A DNA stretch of 64,000 nt from Aphelenchoides besseyi (GCA_024699855.1 JAMPIQ010000002.1:14570001-14634000); one strand, 5' to 3'; positions 1 through 11,859 are shown, numbered from the stretch's first letter. Made by a program: numbers and translations. Notes: generated from the sequence alone by a model not told the origin.

Positions 1-1034
1 TCGAAATCGATTTCTGTTGCGGTTGGCGAATGATCGTTTATTCGATGTACAGTGGATTACAAGTCAATCAACACAAATGATTTTATATTGAAGATCGGAT
101 ACCCACAAGATTTAACTAAAATCAAAAGCCGACTGATGCAGAGCGCTTGGAACGACGTTTTTGTGCGCTAAAAGGTGGACGAATAGGAAAAACAGAAGGG
201 TCAATCGCATTCAACTTCTGAGAACAAGTCCACGTAACTTGTCTTCTCGAAAATTGACTTCACTGTCCACGCTGTTCTTCCCATTAAACTTTTTAATCGA
301 CATTTTGCTTTAACGATTGAGGGCGCATATCAATTGCTTCTCTTTCCCTATGTTGTTGGCTTCCGGGGATGCTTAGAAAGCTTGTAATCACAGTTTAAAC
401 TACGGCCAAAGCTCAGTACATCAAACGCAATCTACCTTCCTTCACCTCTTTCGCATAAATGGAGGGTTTTCAATCGTTTTTCTTCAAGTCGGCTCGATCG
501 ACATCTGTTTTCGCCTCTTTACTGTTAATTCGCCGCGAATACAAAAAGAAGTTTCAGAAGGTCATCACTTGAATTGATGGTTTTACTTGATGGATTCGCC
601 GTCATCCAACAACACAATTGATTGCTTTTTGTGGCCAATTTGTTCATGTTTGTCGATAAATGTATTTTATCTCGAAATCCTACTAGTTAAAACACAAGTG
701 ATCACAACAAATTGTTCTACTGAAACGTTGGCTCAGTGTTTGTCGAAAGTTTGCGATCGAACGTTCGCAGACTTTCTCGAACAAGATCGATCGCCACTGT
801 GGTGGATTCGTTCATCCACCGTCGATCTTGATTCTTCAGCCAATGATTTCCTATTGAGCTCGTTCGTCTCCGATGTTGCAAATTTGGAGAGCAACGCAAA
901 TTGCCGAAAACCAATCAATTGAACGACACAGCAACGAATTTGTCGTCATTGACGAGCAAGTTCTTGCATCTTCATCACAAAAACGCATAAAATGACCGTC
1001 GATTTGACACTCGAGATTCTGTAAGCAGCACAGA
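1..1034. other. upstream region, no gene assigned
   Basis: I see no gene I can name. On + there are exon-like open stretches around 690-920 and 915-975 whose translations look protein-like (leucine-rich, helical) but are in different frames with no convincing splice sites. They could be the decayed or unspliced 3' end of an upstream gene, or 5' UTR of the adaptin gene. Confidence 0.3.
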
Positions 1035-1178
1035 ATGATTCTACGCATCGATTTTTCCTTTGGAAGCCAACTGCCAAGTCCAGTTGTCCGCTTTTTGCTT
1101 CGTTGTATCGGACGTTTATTGGATTCGAGCATTCCGTCCGTTGATTATCTACGTCAAGTTGTTGGACTACGAAAATGA
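1035..1178 (+). CDS. possible short upstream ORF overlapping the adaptin start
   Basis: This 47-codon ORF runs from an ATG at 1035 to a TGA at 1176-1178. The TGA overlaps the adaptin ATG at 1175 in an ATGA arrangement. The translation is leucine-rich and helix-like (RFLLRCIGRLL), so it could also be the last exon of an upstream gene, because a GTAAG donor-like site precedes it at about 1021. I do not recognise the protein. It could be a translated uORF, an operon-like upstream cistron, or chance. Confidence 0.25.
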   Translation: MILRIDFSFGSQLPSPVVRFLLRCIGRLLDSSIPSVDYLRQVVGLRK

Positions 1179-4100
1179 CTGACGCAAAGTATTTTACTAC
1201 GACAAAGAAAGGTGAGCTCGTTTAACTGTTCTTCGTGCTTACGAGTCTCATTTTTCAGGTGAAATTTTCGAGCTGAAAACCGAGTTGAATTCGGACAAAA
1301 AGGATAAGAAACGAGAGGCCGTGAAGAAGGTGATTGCCAGTATGACTGTTGGAAAGGATGTCAGGTGAGTAGTTAAGCTTTTGAACGGCGATTTGCATTC
1401 TTCTAGTGCTCTGTTCGCTGATGTCGTCAACTGCATGCAAACAGATAATGTGGAGCTGAAGAAACTGGTGTACTTGTATTTGATGAACTACGCTAAAAGT
1501 CAACCCGATTTGGCAATTATGGCCGTTAACACCTTCGTCAAGGTAATTTCCAGCACATTGCTTTGAGTTAGTTTGTATTTTAGGATTGTGAAGATCCGAA
1601 TCCGTTGATTCGTGCGTTGGCAGTTCGCACCATGGGATGCATTCGCGTCGATAAAATTACCGAATATCTCTGTGAACCACTTCGAAAGTGCATGAAAGAC
1701 GAGGATCCGTACGTGCGTAAAACCGCGGCCGTTTGTGTTGCGAAGGTAAATTCGAACGTGCAGTTGAATAGACAAACCGTTTTAGCTTCACGATATCAAC
1801 GCAGGACTCGTCGAAGACCAGGGATTTGTGGAGTTGTTGAACGATCTTTTGAGCGACTCTAATCCCATGGTAAATGAAAATAAACGGACGTTGTTAATTA
1901 CTTGGTTTTCAGGTGGTAGCAAACGCTGTGGCAGCGATCACAGAAATCAATGAGACTCGTACGTTAATTGAAATCAATTTGCAAACGGTGAACAAACTTC
2001 TCACCGCGCTGAATGAATGCACAGAATGGGGACAAGTTTTTATTTTGGATGCTCTTGCAAACTACCAACCAAAAGACGAACGAGAAGCACAAAAGTGGGT
2101 TACATGTCGGAAAACTAATCAAATGTATTCCTTAGCATTTGTGAGCGTATTAGCCCCCGTTTGGCTCATGCAAACGCCGCAGTTGTTTTGTCGACAGTCA
2201 AAGTTCTGATGAAGTTGATGTCAATGTTGCCGGAGAATTCAGATTTCATTCAACAGCTCAACAAAAAGCTTGCGCCTCCAATGGTTACGTTGTTGTCAGC
2301 CGAACCAGAAATCCAATACGTGGCTCTTCGAAACATCAATTTGATTGTTCAGAAACGGTAAAAACCCATAGCTATGTGCTCTGTGAAGATATGTATTTTA
2401 AGACCGGACATTTTGAAGCAGGAGATGAAGGTCTTCTTTGTCAAATACAATGATCCAATTTATGTCAAAATGGAGAAGTTGGACATCATGATTCGTCTTG
2501 CACAGAACAGCAACATCTCGCAAGTTCTCTCCGAGCTGAAGGAATACGCCGCCGAAGTCGATGTTGATTTTGTGCGTAAGGCTGTTCGGGCAATCGGCCG
2601 ATGTGCAATCAAAGTCGAACAAAGTGCCGAACGCTGCGTTACAACACTTTTGGATTTGATTCAAACCAAAGTCAACTATGTTGTTCAAGAAGCGGTAGTT
2701 GTGATCAAGGACATTTTCCGCAAATACCCAAACAAATACGAAGGAATCATCTCGACTTTGTGTGAGAATTTGGATACGTTGGACGAGCCAGAAGCACGTG
2801 CATCAATGATTTGGATTATCGGCGAGTATGCAGAGCGCATTGATAACGCAGACGAATTGTTGAAATCGTTTGTTGACGGATTCCACGACGAAAACACTCA
2901 AGTTCAATTACAACTCTTGACTGCAGTTGTGAAACTCTTCTTGAAACGTCCGACCGATACTCAACAGTTGGTCCAAGAGATTCTCTCAGCAGCAACACAA
3001 GAAAGCGACAATCCAGATTTGCGTGATCGTGGTTACATTTACTGGCGTTTGTTGAGTGCCGATCCGACTGCTGCCAAAGAAGTTGTTCTCGCCGAGAAGC
3101 CGCTGATTTCGGAAGAAACTGATTTGCTGGAACCGTCATTGTTATCGAAACTCGTTTGTCACATCGGATCGTTGGCTTCCGTTTATCACAAACCACCAAA
3201 TTCGTTCGTCGATCCTGCTCGTCAACCAGTTGGAGTGGCTGGTAGTTCATTAGTTTCGTAAGTTTTTGTATTTTATTTTGTACTTATGTTCATGGTTTTC
3301 AGCGAAGAACCCAACACCGCTGTCTCGTCGACAGCACCGGAAACTCAAGCTCAGCAAACCGTGATTCCATCTCAAGATTCAATCATTGCCGATCTGCTTC
3401 AATTGGATCTCACTGGTCCTTCGACTGTCGGCTCGCCTGCTCCACCCCAACCGCAACAACAACAACCGGTTGATTTGCTTTTCGGTGGGATTTCGGACAC
3501 TCCAGTCACCACAAATGCAGCACCCACTTCTGTTGCTGCTTCTTCAACTGGTGGAACATCGGATTTGTTTGATCTCGGTCTTGGCGGAGCTCCGACAAGC
3601 ACGTACGATACTGCCAGTGGATATGTTCCACCAAAAACAGTTTGGTTGGATGCCACTCGTGGCAAAGGTCTTCAAATCGAGGGAACATTTTCGCGACGGA
3701 ATGGTGCAATTCACATGGACATGAAACTCACGAACAAAGCGATGCAACCGCTCAGTGATTTCGCTATCGTTTTCAACAACAATTCGTAAGTTATTTTCAA
3801 CTCTGTTAACCATTAAATGATGTTTTAGATTTGGTTTAACACCCGCTGAAAGTATGACTCTTTCAACTCTTAATCCAAACCAATCGGCCGACGTTTCGTT
3901 ATCTTGTCGTACCAACGGTCCTGTAAGCAAAATGGATCCGCTCACAAATCTACAGGTACAGTCATTTAATGAGTTTACGAAACAAAAGTGAAAACTGGAG
4001 GGTGTACATAATGAAAGGCGGTGATTGTTTGACTATGGTAAAATATCCATCAGTTGGTTGTTTATAACATCTTCTTTGATCGCGCTGAATATTCCTTCCA

Positions 4101-6893
4101 TCATCTTACTGTCAACTGCACACGTGTATCTGAAAACAGTTCAAAAAGATTCCCAAATCAACATCTTCAACTAACTTGCAATAACTATGTCGTTCACGGT
4201 CTTTGAACGTCTTGATCGCTTCAGTGAACTTATCTGACAACGCTTTTTGCATTTCCTGTTCGTTGAATCGACCACGTTGAAAGTTGGCGATTTGTTTGGG
4301 CGTAAGAAATGGCGACAGATATTGAATGTCTTCTCGACAGTCGGGATCCAAAAGTTTCTCTTTGAATCGATCTTTCTTGTTGAAGAAGATGAAAAGACCA
4401 CAATTCTGAGCGACTTTGTTGTTCAACAAAACTTTCATGTATTCGACGCATTCGTCCAATAATGTGCCTTCGTATTCGTCGTGTTTGACATTGAAATCGG
4501 ACATTGAGACTACGAGCAAAATGAAATTGGATCGTGGATCGCCTTCCGTAAACGACCATTGACTCAGATAGTCGACGATTTTGACCAACTCCGACCGCTG
4601 TCCACCGACATCGTTGATTTCTATGCGCATGTTGTTAATTTTGAAACGATACGTCGACATGTCGGTTGTTGGTTTACGGCTGTGCACTTTGTCTTCGTCG
4701 CTCGCAATATAGTTTTCGCTGAAACACTCCTAAAACAGACAGCAACCTAATACAACGATTGGCGTTCGACATACCCGAATTTTCTTTGAGTTAATGAACT
4801 GATCACAACCATCAGCCAATTTCTTTCCTTCGACATTGATCGTATTTCGTTTTCTCCAAATATTTTGGATCTAAATTTTTCTATTACACTACAACTCCCG
4901 TTGTCTTCAACTCACTGGTTCACTTTCAAACAACTTTAACAACGAGTCAATGAAGTCGGAAGTTGGTTCGAGATCCTCAATTCCTTCGTCTCCTTGTTCG
5001 CAAACCTCTTCAATGTACTGCGCAAACTGCTTGTCTTTATCGTCGGCAAATGAGTCGTTGTTGAGTTTAAGTTGCTGAACAATAAGAGACTATAGTCGAG
5101 AAGATAAAGGAAAAGTTTACTTTGATGAAGATGTCAATACTGTCCAAAATGTTTTTGCGTATTGTAGCAACCCACATTTCGTTGTCGTCTGGTTTGGTCT
5201 TCTCTTCGACCCAGTTCTCATTGCAGACTTTGTAGTTGCTAACTTTGTTGCACAATAAAAACAATTGACGAACGATTGTCGTTTTGCCAGCAGATCCCAA
5301 TCCGGTCATAAAGAAACGAATATGCTCGCCATTCTTCTCGGTCTTAATCCTCGTAATCAAGCTGTTTACAACTCAAATCTGCAAACCTTTTTGCGATCGT
5401 CGGGAGTAATCGGCTCGGGAAGACAACTGTCGAGACAGTTTCCCATGGTCGAGGGCACTGAAGAACTAAAATTGCAACAAAAATTAGCTTCGATCTTTTT
5501 GTTAAAAACAACTTTGCTCAAAGAAAAGTAACAAGACAAAAGAACGACGATTTTTAAGGAAGAAATAATTGTGAAGAAGTGTGTGACTAAAAGAGTTTGA
5601 GTAAAAATGAATCAAGAATCAGCATTTGCGGTTGTCTTTTACTCGTTGGAACTTTGGCTCTAACGCCAAAAACGTTTTCCTTATCCGCTTATCAATTGGG
5701 CGAACCGCGCGTCACGAACCCCATTGTAAGCAGAATAGCGACAGACGAGCAAAGAAAAAGAGGCACACGACCGGTGAAGCTTCCACATCGATCAACATAA
5801 GAAGCGAGTTGGGTGCGTCTGCTTCAACGGTCTTTTTTTGCTAGACAGAAAGTCATCTTGACTCATCGAACGTTCATTTATTTTGTGGCAATTGATTCGA
5901 TTTACAACTTGAAATTTCAGTGCAAATCTCGAGGTAGTCAAAAACATCATAATACACGGCCTTCCACTTATTTCCATTCCAGCATAATAGTAAAAAAACA
6001 GATTGACTAAGGCTTCTGAATGGAGTTTGATAAAAACTACGCTGCCAAGATAAAGTTCTTAGAAGTAGTTTGAAATAACCAACCAGTTGACACGATTCAT
6101 ACAATCAGCCTACGCACTATCGATGTGAATCATTAAGCTTTTGCTTATTGCTTAAAATCAAAAGCACGGCTTTTGCGGTAACTGCAACGGTCCGCTTTTC
6201 TTATCAATTGCACGCGAAACATCTTAACAAAGTTTTGCGAGTTGCCTTTTTGCAACGAGTTTTGTTGAGTTAATAACCGGAAAACGGAAATTCCATCACT
6301 AGTGTTTCCGGTGCCTGGTTGTTTTCGATTAAAACTATCAGTAAAGTGCATTCAAAAGTTGTTTATCTTTCACGAAAAAATTAATCTTCTGGCGTTTAGG
6401 TTGCCATCAAAACAAATGTTGACGTCCTATACTTCGCAGTCGTTGTTCCACTTCATGTCTACTGCGATGAAAACGGTCAGATGGACAAACGAGATTTTCT
6501 TCAGCTGTGGAAGGAGATTCCCGAGCAAAACGAAGTTCAATTCATCATCAACAACGATGCAAACTTGAGTGCCGGTGAGTTTGTCTGATTCGAATGGTGT
6601 GAAATGATCTCATTGCAGATGACATTTGCTCCAAACTTCAACGAAACAACATCTTCACGGTTGCACGACGAAATGTCGACGGTCAGGAGTTGTTGTATCA
6701 TTCGATTCGATACACCAATCAAATTTACGTACTTTCCGAGTTGAAAATGCAACAGAACGTCAATGCGTTGACTGTGAGTTCAACTACACGGCCACTCAAC
6801 CTAATCACTTTTCAGCTCTCGTTCAAATCTCGACATTTGGCTGCGATTGCCAACTTGAACGAAGTCTACCAAACGATTCTCAACAGCTCATGA
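1175..6893 (+). CDS. apb-1: AP-1/AP-2 complex subunit beta (beta adaptin)
   Basis: Large beta subunit shared by the clathrin adaptors AP-1 and AP-2, which sort cargo at the trans-Golgi/endosomes and plasma membrane. Thirteen exons splice in frame: 1175-1211, 1259-1364, 1407-1542, 1584-1745, 1786-1869, 1913-2094, 2136-2357, 2403-3257, 3303-3785, 3829-3955, 6400-6574, 6619-6773, 6816-6893. The product is 933 aa, matching animal beta1/beta2 adaptins (about 940). The start [19 protein letters not shown] is the family N-terminus. The trunk (about 1-590) is nearly identical to animal homologues. The hinge holds a clathrin-box-like LLQLD near residue 626 and a poly-Gln run. The two-part appendage covers about 700-933. 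Intron 10 (3956-6399) is exceptionally long and contains the G-alpha gene on the other strand. Nematodes usually have one beta gene serving both complexes, hence the symbol. Confidence 0.97.
4033..5446 (-). CDS. heterotrimeric G-protein alpha subunit, divergent
   Basis: GTP-binding switch protein coupling seven-TM receptors to effectors at the inner plasma membrane. Six exons on -: 5446-5387, 5342-5121, 5089-4916, 4870-4775, 4729-4176, 4129-4033, giving 400 aa. The start MGNCLDSC has Gly2 and Cys residues suited to myristoylation and palmitoylation. The P-loop GLGSAGKTT (about 34-42) departs from the usual GAGESGKST. Switch I keeps an Arg (R202) followed by PTTD; G3 DVGGQRSE is at 224-231, G4 NKKD at 301-304 and a TCAV G5 motif near 371. 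The C-terminus NNQLMDILP is unlike Gs, Gi, Gq or G12. The 44-nt first intron was chosen because it is the only join that keeps the P-loop exon in frame. The whole gene lies within intron 10 of beta adaptin. It most resembles the diverged, often chemosensory, nematode gpa class. Confidence 0.93.
5447..6399. other. remainder of adaptin intron 10, upstream of G-alpha
   Basis: This holds the presumed promoter side of the nested G-alpha gene and the acceptor of adaptin intron 10 (GGCGTTTAG ending at 6399). I see no other gene; the short ORFs here have no recognisable content. Confidence 0.5.
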
Positions 6894-7039
6894 ACCATCT
6901 TGATTGCCCCCAAAGTTGTGTTCTAAACCTAACGAATAATCGAAGAACACGCAAATTTCTACATTCACTTAAGCAAATTTGTCGCTTTCCACTTTTCTAT
7001 CGTGTCTAATGCTCTCACACACACATTTGTATTTCTCCT

Positions 7040-7045
7040 AATAAA
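7040..7045 (+). terminator. poly(A) signal of beta adaptin
   Basis: AATAAA about 150 bp after the adaptin stop codon at 6893; the only canonical signal in the expected position. Confidence 0.6.
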
Positions 7046-7389
7046 AACACTGATGCTGATTGCAAACCGAATTGATCCACAGGTCATCTTTCGGTCTTCT
7101 TCTGTTAAATGTAATCGAATCAGTTGACGGCAATGTTGATGCTCGTACCATTGAACTGATGCACTGCTCACGAACACGTTTAGTACATGCAAAAAACCGC
7201 AAAAAGCAATTACGAATAACATTAAAATTATGAATGCTGAACAGAAGTCAATTAAACGCGGTACGAGTCATTCGGTTTAATACAGACATCGACTTCGAGG
7301 ATCGAATAACAGAAATGCTGTTGCTAATCGGCTCGAGTTTTCGTTAAGGTCACGTTGAAAAAACGCCCAAAATTTTCGTGTTTATTTTC

Positions 7390-7760
7390 CAATCAACCTG
7401 ATCTCTTTTCGTAAGCAATCGTATCTGAAGATGATTGGGCCAAAACCTGGTATTCATCATTACAATCGTTTAGCTGTTTGCCGAAATCCAATTCGTACGA
7501 TACAAAGTTCCCGTTAAACAAGAGCGTGAGAAGCACGAAATGAAAAGGACGTTCACCATAGAAGTCGATTAAGAACTCACTGGACAAAATCAACTTCATA
7601 CTCCAATCATTGGCTATTGTGTCATTTGAACTGTTCAATGTCTTCATGATCGCAAGTCGGCTGTTTCAAAATGACCGTTCATCTCTTCATCAACACAAAC
7701 AACTCTTCTGTGATCATATAGTCAAATGAGGTCATCGAAGAAGCCCGTTGATTGTCCAGT
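7390..7760 (-). pseudogene. decayed member of a dispersed protein family (copy at 7.5 kb)
   Basis: On -, an open stretch (about 7647 to 7393, 84 codons) contains GNFVSYELDFG and matches, at DNA level, 12950-13190. The upstream part (7760-7650) aligns with the same region but carries an in-frame TGA where the other copy has TGG, and lacks several bases. The phrase FVSYELDF resembles the FYRLDF strands of the propeller-like proteins at 38.8 and 44 kb, so it is probably a broken member of that family. The resemblance is short and the assignment is inference. Confidence 0.45.
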
Positions 7761-7865
7761 GGTTTTGCTGTCCATATAAATTTTCTTTTAACCTTTTCGT
7801 CGTGAGTCATTCGGCAAAATACGATCAACACAAAGTGCGAGACCGGAAAGTCATTTGAAATCGTG

Positions 7866-7945
7866 GCGACATCAACGTTTTGCTTTGTGGTGATCTGGGC
7901 ATTGCAAAGTCCCGGTTTCTTCGATATCTTTCACACGTTGCACCG
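7866..7945 (+). pseudogene. fragment of MCM2 replicative helicase
   Basis: The translation DINVLLCGDLGIAKSRFLRY followed by LSHVAP matches the Walker A block of MCM2 (family form CGDPGTAKSQFLRY). The Walker A proline and threonine are changed to Leu and Ile, and no MCM coding sequence continues on either side. Downstream (7960-8110) is another open stretch in a different frame that I cannot place. It is best read as a gene-fragment duplication, not a functional helicase. Confidence 0.75.
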
Positions 7946-8189
7946 CTTTCGAATGTGCAGAGCTCGTTAGAACTGCCGACCGACTGCGTTCTCCGATCAA
8001 AGTGTTGGTGGTTCCGGGAAAGCAGTGGGCCGAGTGCCGTGCGAAAGACCACGGGTCTTGCAGTGCGATGGTGTTGGCTCAGGGAGACGAGCAATTCAAA
8101 CTCCCGGTGAGCAGAGGTGACGAATCGAGTGCATTCAGTTTATAAACAGAAATTTATAAAACAATAAACAAGCAATTAGAAACTAACAA

Positions 8190-8860
8190 TCAAATTTGCG
8201 ACATTCGTTTATGATTTGGTTTTATTTTGGTGAAGTCGATGCTCTCTTCTGGCGGGGCAATCCCAGATGGTTGAATATGTATGATTTCCATTAAGTCCAC
8301 CTTCTGCTTGTTGAGCATGCAGTCGAATTCCCATAGCAGGGCATCGCTATCAAGCGGCGTGTCCATTGTCTGGGATGAAAGCATAGCTGTATTTGTAGAA
8401 AAGTTCTATCAGTTCGTGGATGGGACTTAGATCCCGTTCGTGATAGGCGTCATGATCAGCACGTTGGGTCCTCTGATGTTTTGCGCATTAGAGATGCGCT
8501 TCCAGAGACTTCTGTTGTACCAGCTGGCAGAAGTCTATCATCGTTGTGGTCCATCGCATTGGTTCCGCAACCATCCAGTCCTTTCCACAGGACGTTGGCA
8601 ACCACCGAAAGTGTATTTTTTTAAAAAGCAAAGCTGTTGTTGCTTACGATTGTATTTACTGAAATCAAATCGAAACAGTTAAAGAACAAAAGCAAAAAAC
8701 TTACATGTCGAAGAAGTTTTCGGAATCCTTAATCCCCAAACTGGGCCATTATGGTAGTCGTTGATGAAAGAGATGATATTTATAGCCAATATCACTACCT
8801 CGCGGTCATCCGAATTCCGGCCTCCGAACATTGTTGTCAGAAAATTCGATTAAAGCCGCG
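8190..8860 (-). pseudogene. decayed two-exon paralog, copy A
   Basis: Clearly homologous over several hundred bases to 24240-24778 on the same strand. Both copies share the block TMFGGRxSxD, then a GT donor (around 8704; 24639 in copy B), an AG acceptor about 50 bases on, then VERTG and RGPNV blocks. Both have frameshifts and stops (for example before the PITNGI segment in copy A). Conserved exon-intron layout points to DNA-level duplication of a spliced gene rather than retroposition. I do not recognise the protein family. Confidence 0.5.
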
Positions 8861-9499
8861 AGTCATTATGACCACAAGAAATCTTTGATAGCCGGTTCGG
8901 TGATATCCCAGCAGTTGATTGAACGGCTTGTTTTCATTCCGCGAGTCATCTTGTTAGTTGATTAGTTTCAGCGGCATAGTTAGTGCTTACTGTGAGTTGA
9001 TTGCTTGTTGTGCACAATTTGATTGCTTTGTTGCGTCGATTCAATGACCTTGTAACTACTCCCTTCCCATCCGTTCAAATTGTTTTCTGAGGGTTGGTTG
9101 ATTTGATACCGTCGATAGTCATTACTTTAACGCTAGCACTTACAAACATCAACTTGCGAAAGCTGTGAATTGAAGATAAAGTTTAATCGAGATTTGATTG
9201 AGAGCATATGAAAAGGAATTGGCCTTGTTTTTGGTTGAAAAATGAATTGTTCGAGTAAAGAGATGTGAGTGATGATTAGTCGTGGTCAAACAAATTGTTT
9301 GATTTCGAAATCGAAACAACAAATCGTCGGTTTTTGTATGTCGGTCCCAATCTCAGCCAACTCTTAGAAATCTTATCGAGATAACTTCGACCACCGGGAC
9401 AAGCCGTCACCTCCCGCTTGCGGCCGATCGCTCAGTTGTTGCTAATTGAAATCGTTTCTCTTCCTCCATTCTCTCCTTAATATTGTTGTAACCCGTTAT
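8861..9499. other. no gene seen
   Basis: No open frame, RNA gene or clear repeat was recognised here. Confidence 0.3.
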
Positions 9500-9870
9500 T
9501 CAAACGAAAACCGTCGGAAACAGAACAATGTCAAAGGATAATGTTTTGCGATGGGAACAGTTTTATTGTTTTGTGAATAAATTATATCGATGACGCATCG
9601 GATGTTACGGTCGCTGATAAATCGAACACCGTGTACCCGCTTGTTGAGAGCAGCAGAGAGGTAGATACCGATGCCCGTCTTTTTAGTCGCCGCGTTTGAT
9701 TCGGCCGCTCATCTGTAGAATAAAGCCCGGGCCAAGTGACGTGGTTTCGCGGCCATCAATCCACGTTTCACACAATCCAAAAATGTCGAACTCGATCTCT
9801 GAAGCGCAGGTTTTGAAGTCGGCAAGTGAAACTTCCGTTCGGATCGAGCGGTGTCGAGAATTGTTCAATT
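9500..9870 (-). mobile_element. LINE endonuclease (EEP) fragment
   Basis: On -, the stretch from 9868 reads EIEFDIFGLCETWIDG, the hallmark of the apurinic-like endonuclease domain of non-LTR retrotransposons. After a frameshift at about 9690 it continues as KKTGIGIYLSAALNKRV and FISDRNIRCVIDI, again matching this domain. No RT domain follows. It is a degenerate, truncated insertion; the clade cannot be told from this much. Confidence 0.7.
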
Positions 9871-10074
9871 ATCGAATTATAATTTTTGAATCGTCAATTG
9901 ACAATTTCTGTTCTTTGAGTTGTAAGGAGAATGACCCTATGTTGTTTAACCGCCGGGCAATCTGGCGTTCCTTATTCGAATATTCTTTTGTTGCTGACCG
10001 CCGGACAGTCTGGGGAGATCTAGCTATCAAAACACGACGCCGCTTTACACCTTCCTGCCACTCGACATTCATCG

Positions 10075-10264
10075 TTTCCCCTCCCCTTTTTGCCGATTGT
10101 GCAATCCCCGTTTTTTTTGTATTTAAACGACGCCTCGTAATGATCGGGGATCATTTCCTTTTTTGCCATTTTCCCATCTCACTTTCTCTCTTCCGTGCCT
10201 CTTTTTTCATTCGTGCTTTTACCGTAATTTTCTCTTGGATTCTCGTGTCCTTTTTATCAATAAA
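10075..10264 (+). promoter_or_regulatory. TATA-to-poly(A) block, LTR-like
   Basis: A pyrimidine-rich segment holds TATTTAAA at about 10120 and AATAAA at about 10259, with no gene between them. This promoter-plus-poly(A) spacing is what a solo LTR would show. No matching second LTR, target-site duplication or pol sequence was found, so the assignment is tentative. Confidence 0.25.
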
Positions 10265-10286
10265 GATTTATTAACCCAAGTATGAG
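10265..10286 (+). ncRNA. SL1-like 22-mer followed by a splice donor (candidate)
   Basis: This 22-base segment matches the nematode spliced leader SL1 at 18 of 22 positions, including CCCAAGT and the final GAG, and is directly followed by GT as in SL RNA genes. An AATTTG Sm-like site lies about 75 bases downstream. It also sits just after AATAAA, so it may instead be the end of an LTR-like repeat. See 13798-13821 for a relative. Confidence 0.25.
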
Positions 10287-10289
10287 GTT

Positions 10290-11855
10290 TGAGATCTAAC
10301 GTTCAAGACAAACCAAAATCAACTGGAAAGAACCTCTTCGAAAATTGTCAATCCCGACAGCGGAATTTGTCAAACACGGCGAAGCTTGAGCAAATCGGAT
10401 ATGCCGGCGAATGGCAAACCACCCATCTGGCTCGAGCTACTTCGAACCGCTTCAATCCAACAGCGTAAGTGACTTAATGACTTTTCGCTTCTTATCTTTT
10501 CGATTTCAGCCAGGATATTTTCCCGCGAAAACTAGGCGAACTGACGATATACATGAAAATAGACTTGCAGAATAGCTTTGAAGAATCAACTCACGGAAGA
10601 TCAACGGCACCAAGCCGAAACTATAATGATCGGAGTGTTTAGTAAGTTTATTCCCCTTCTTCTGTAATAACTCGGACAATTTCAGTGGAAGCTCTCAGGA
10701 CTCCGACTATCGTTTGGCGAATATCCAAAGAGACCGCGAGGTTGGATCGCAACTGAAGAATGTTAACATTGTGTTTGTATCGTTTCATTGAAATTAATCG
10801 TTCTTTGTTTACTCGTTTTGGCAACCGATCATCAGGATTTCCGGCGTTCTCCGCCACGAGATGATAAGATCGACGAGTGACCTCATCCAGCACGTGGAAA
10901 TTGAGACGAAAAAGCAGCTAAAGAAGCGCCGACGGCAAATCCAATTGTCACCGAAACCGGAAATGAGATTGCAGTCGACGTCGAACCATTCGAAAAAGGC
11001 GGAATTTTGAGACAAATGCAAGATTTCAATTTCGATTCACAAGAGACGAAAATCACCATCCAAGAAGTTCTTGGTGCGAAATTCCATACGCATTGTCAAT
11101 TCAGCAATCTTTGCGACTCCACTCGTTCCAAAAGCCAATTCGGCAAAAAACAGTTGCCGGACATGGAGAACTTAAATGAGTGGATTGATTACGAGTCAAT
11201 CATCTTCGGTCTGTCGGTTTTAATCGCTAACAGTCCGTTAAGGATTGGCCTGATGTCCATGTCATTTTGGATCGATCATTATCGCATTGCGGAGTCGAAT
11301 CCGGTGAAGTACTGCATCGTGAAGCCGCCGATTCACCCAAACAAAACCGTTTATTTGTTGATTGCTATCTATAAACGCGCCCACCACGTGTTGGCAATAA
11401 TGGAAAAGAGTGCTATTAATCGTCAGTGTTTATCGAATTTTTGCGATTCATCACATCAATCCGTTTCTCCGAACGTCTCTATTTTAATCCGTTCGATTTA
11501 CAGTCAACTCTTTGTTCCATGAACCGGTTTGAATCCGACTGATGACATGTTTTGGAACGACATTGGAAATCAAGACGATAAACAACTAGATGGTTCAAAT
11601 TGTGCTGCTTATGTCGTGTCCAATGCCGAGAACTTTTTTGAGAACATCAGCACGGAATCTGTTTGACTCAAAGAAACGAGAGTGTTTCGATAAACGTTTG
11701 AATTTGTTTGACACGTTGCCGGCAATGTTTTCGTCCAACGATGATAATCAAAGTGTCGATACCGAGCTAATAGACGCATCCGATGAAATCCAAATAATAA
11801 ACGTAACACACCAAAAATAACGGACAAAGCGGTTAGAGCAAATGAAAAAACTATA
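10290..11855. other. unassigned region
   Basis: It contains an open frame on + at 11007-11522 (171 codons, no ATG-proximal motif) and one on - at 10648-10893. Neither shows a recognisable domain or codon pattern. The stretch may be the 5' flank or N-terminal remains of the Helitron that begins at about 11860, but nothing decisive is visible. Confidence 0.3.
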
Positions 11856-11859
11856 GTTC

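Noticed and set aside
587..922. 111-codon open frame on +
   Set aside because: Begins with TTG, shows no domain, and overlaps equally open frames on -; not supported as a gene.
4112..4175. Read-through of the G-alpha exon into [17 protein letters not shown] and beyond
   Set aside because: The correct join (4176 to 4129) restores the TCAV motif and a normal G-alpha C-terminus; the read-through is intron.
11007..11522. 171-codon ORF on + as a gene
   Set aside because: No recognisable domain, no splice context and next to Helitron remains; left as unassigned.
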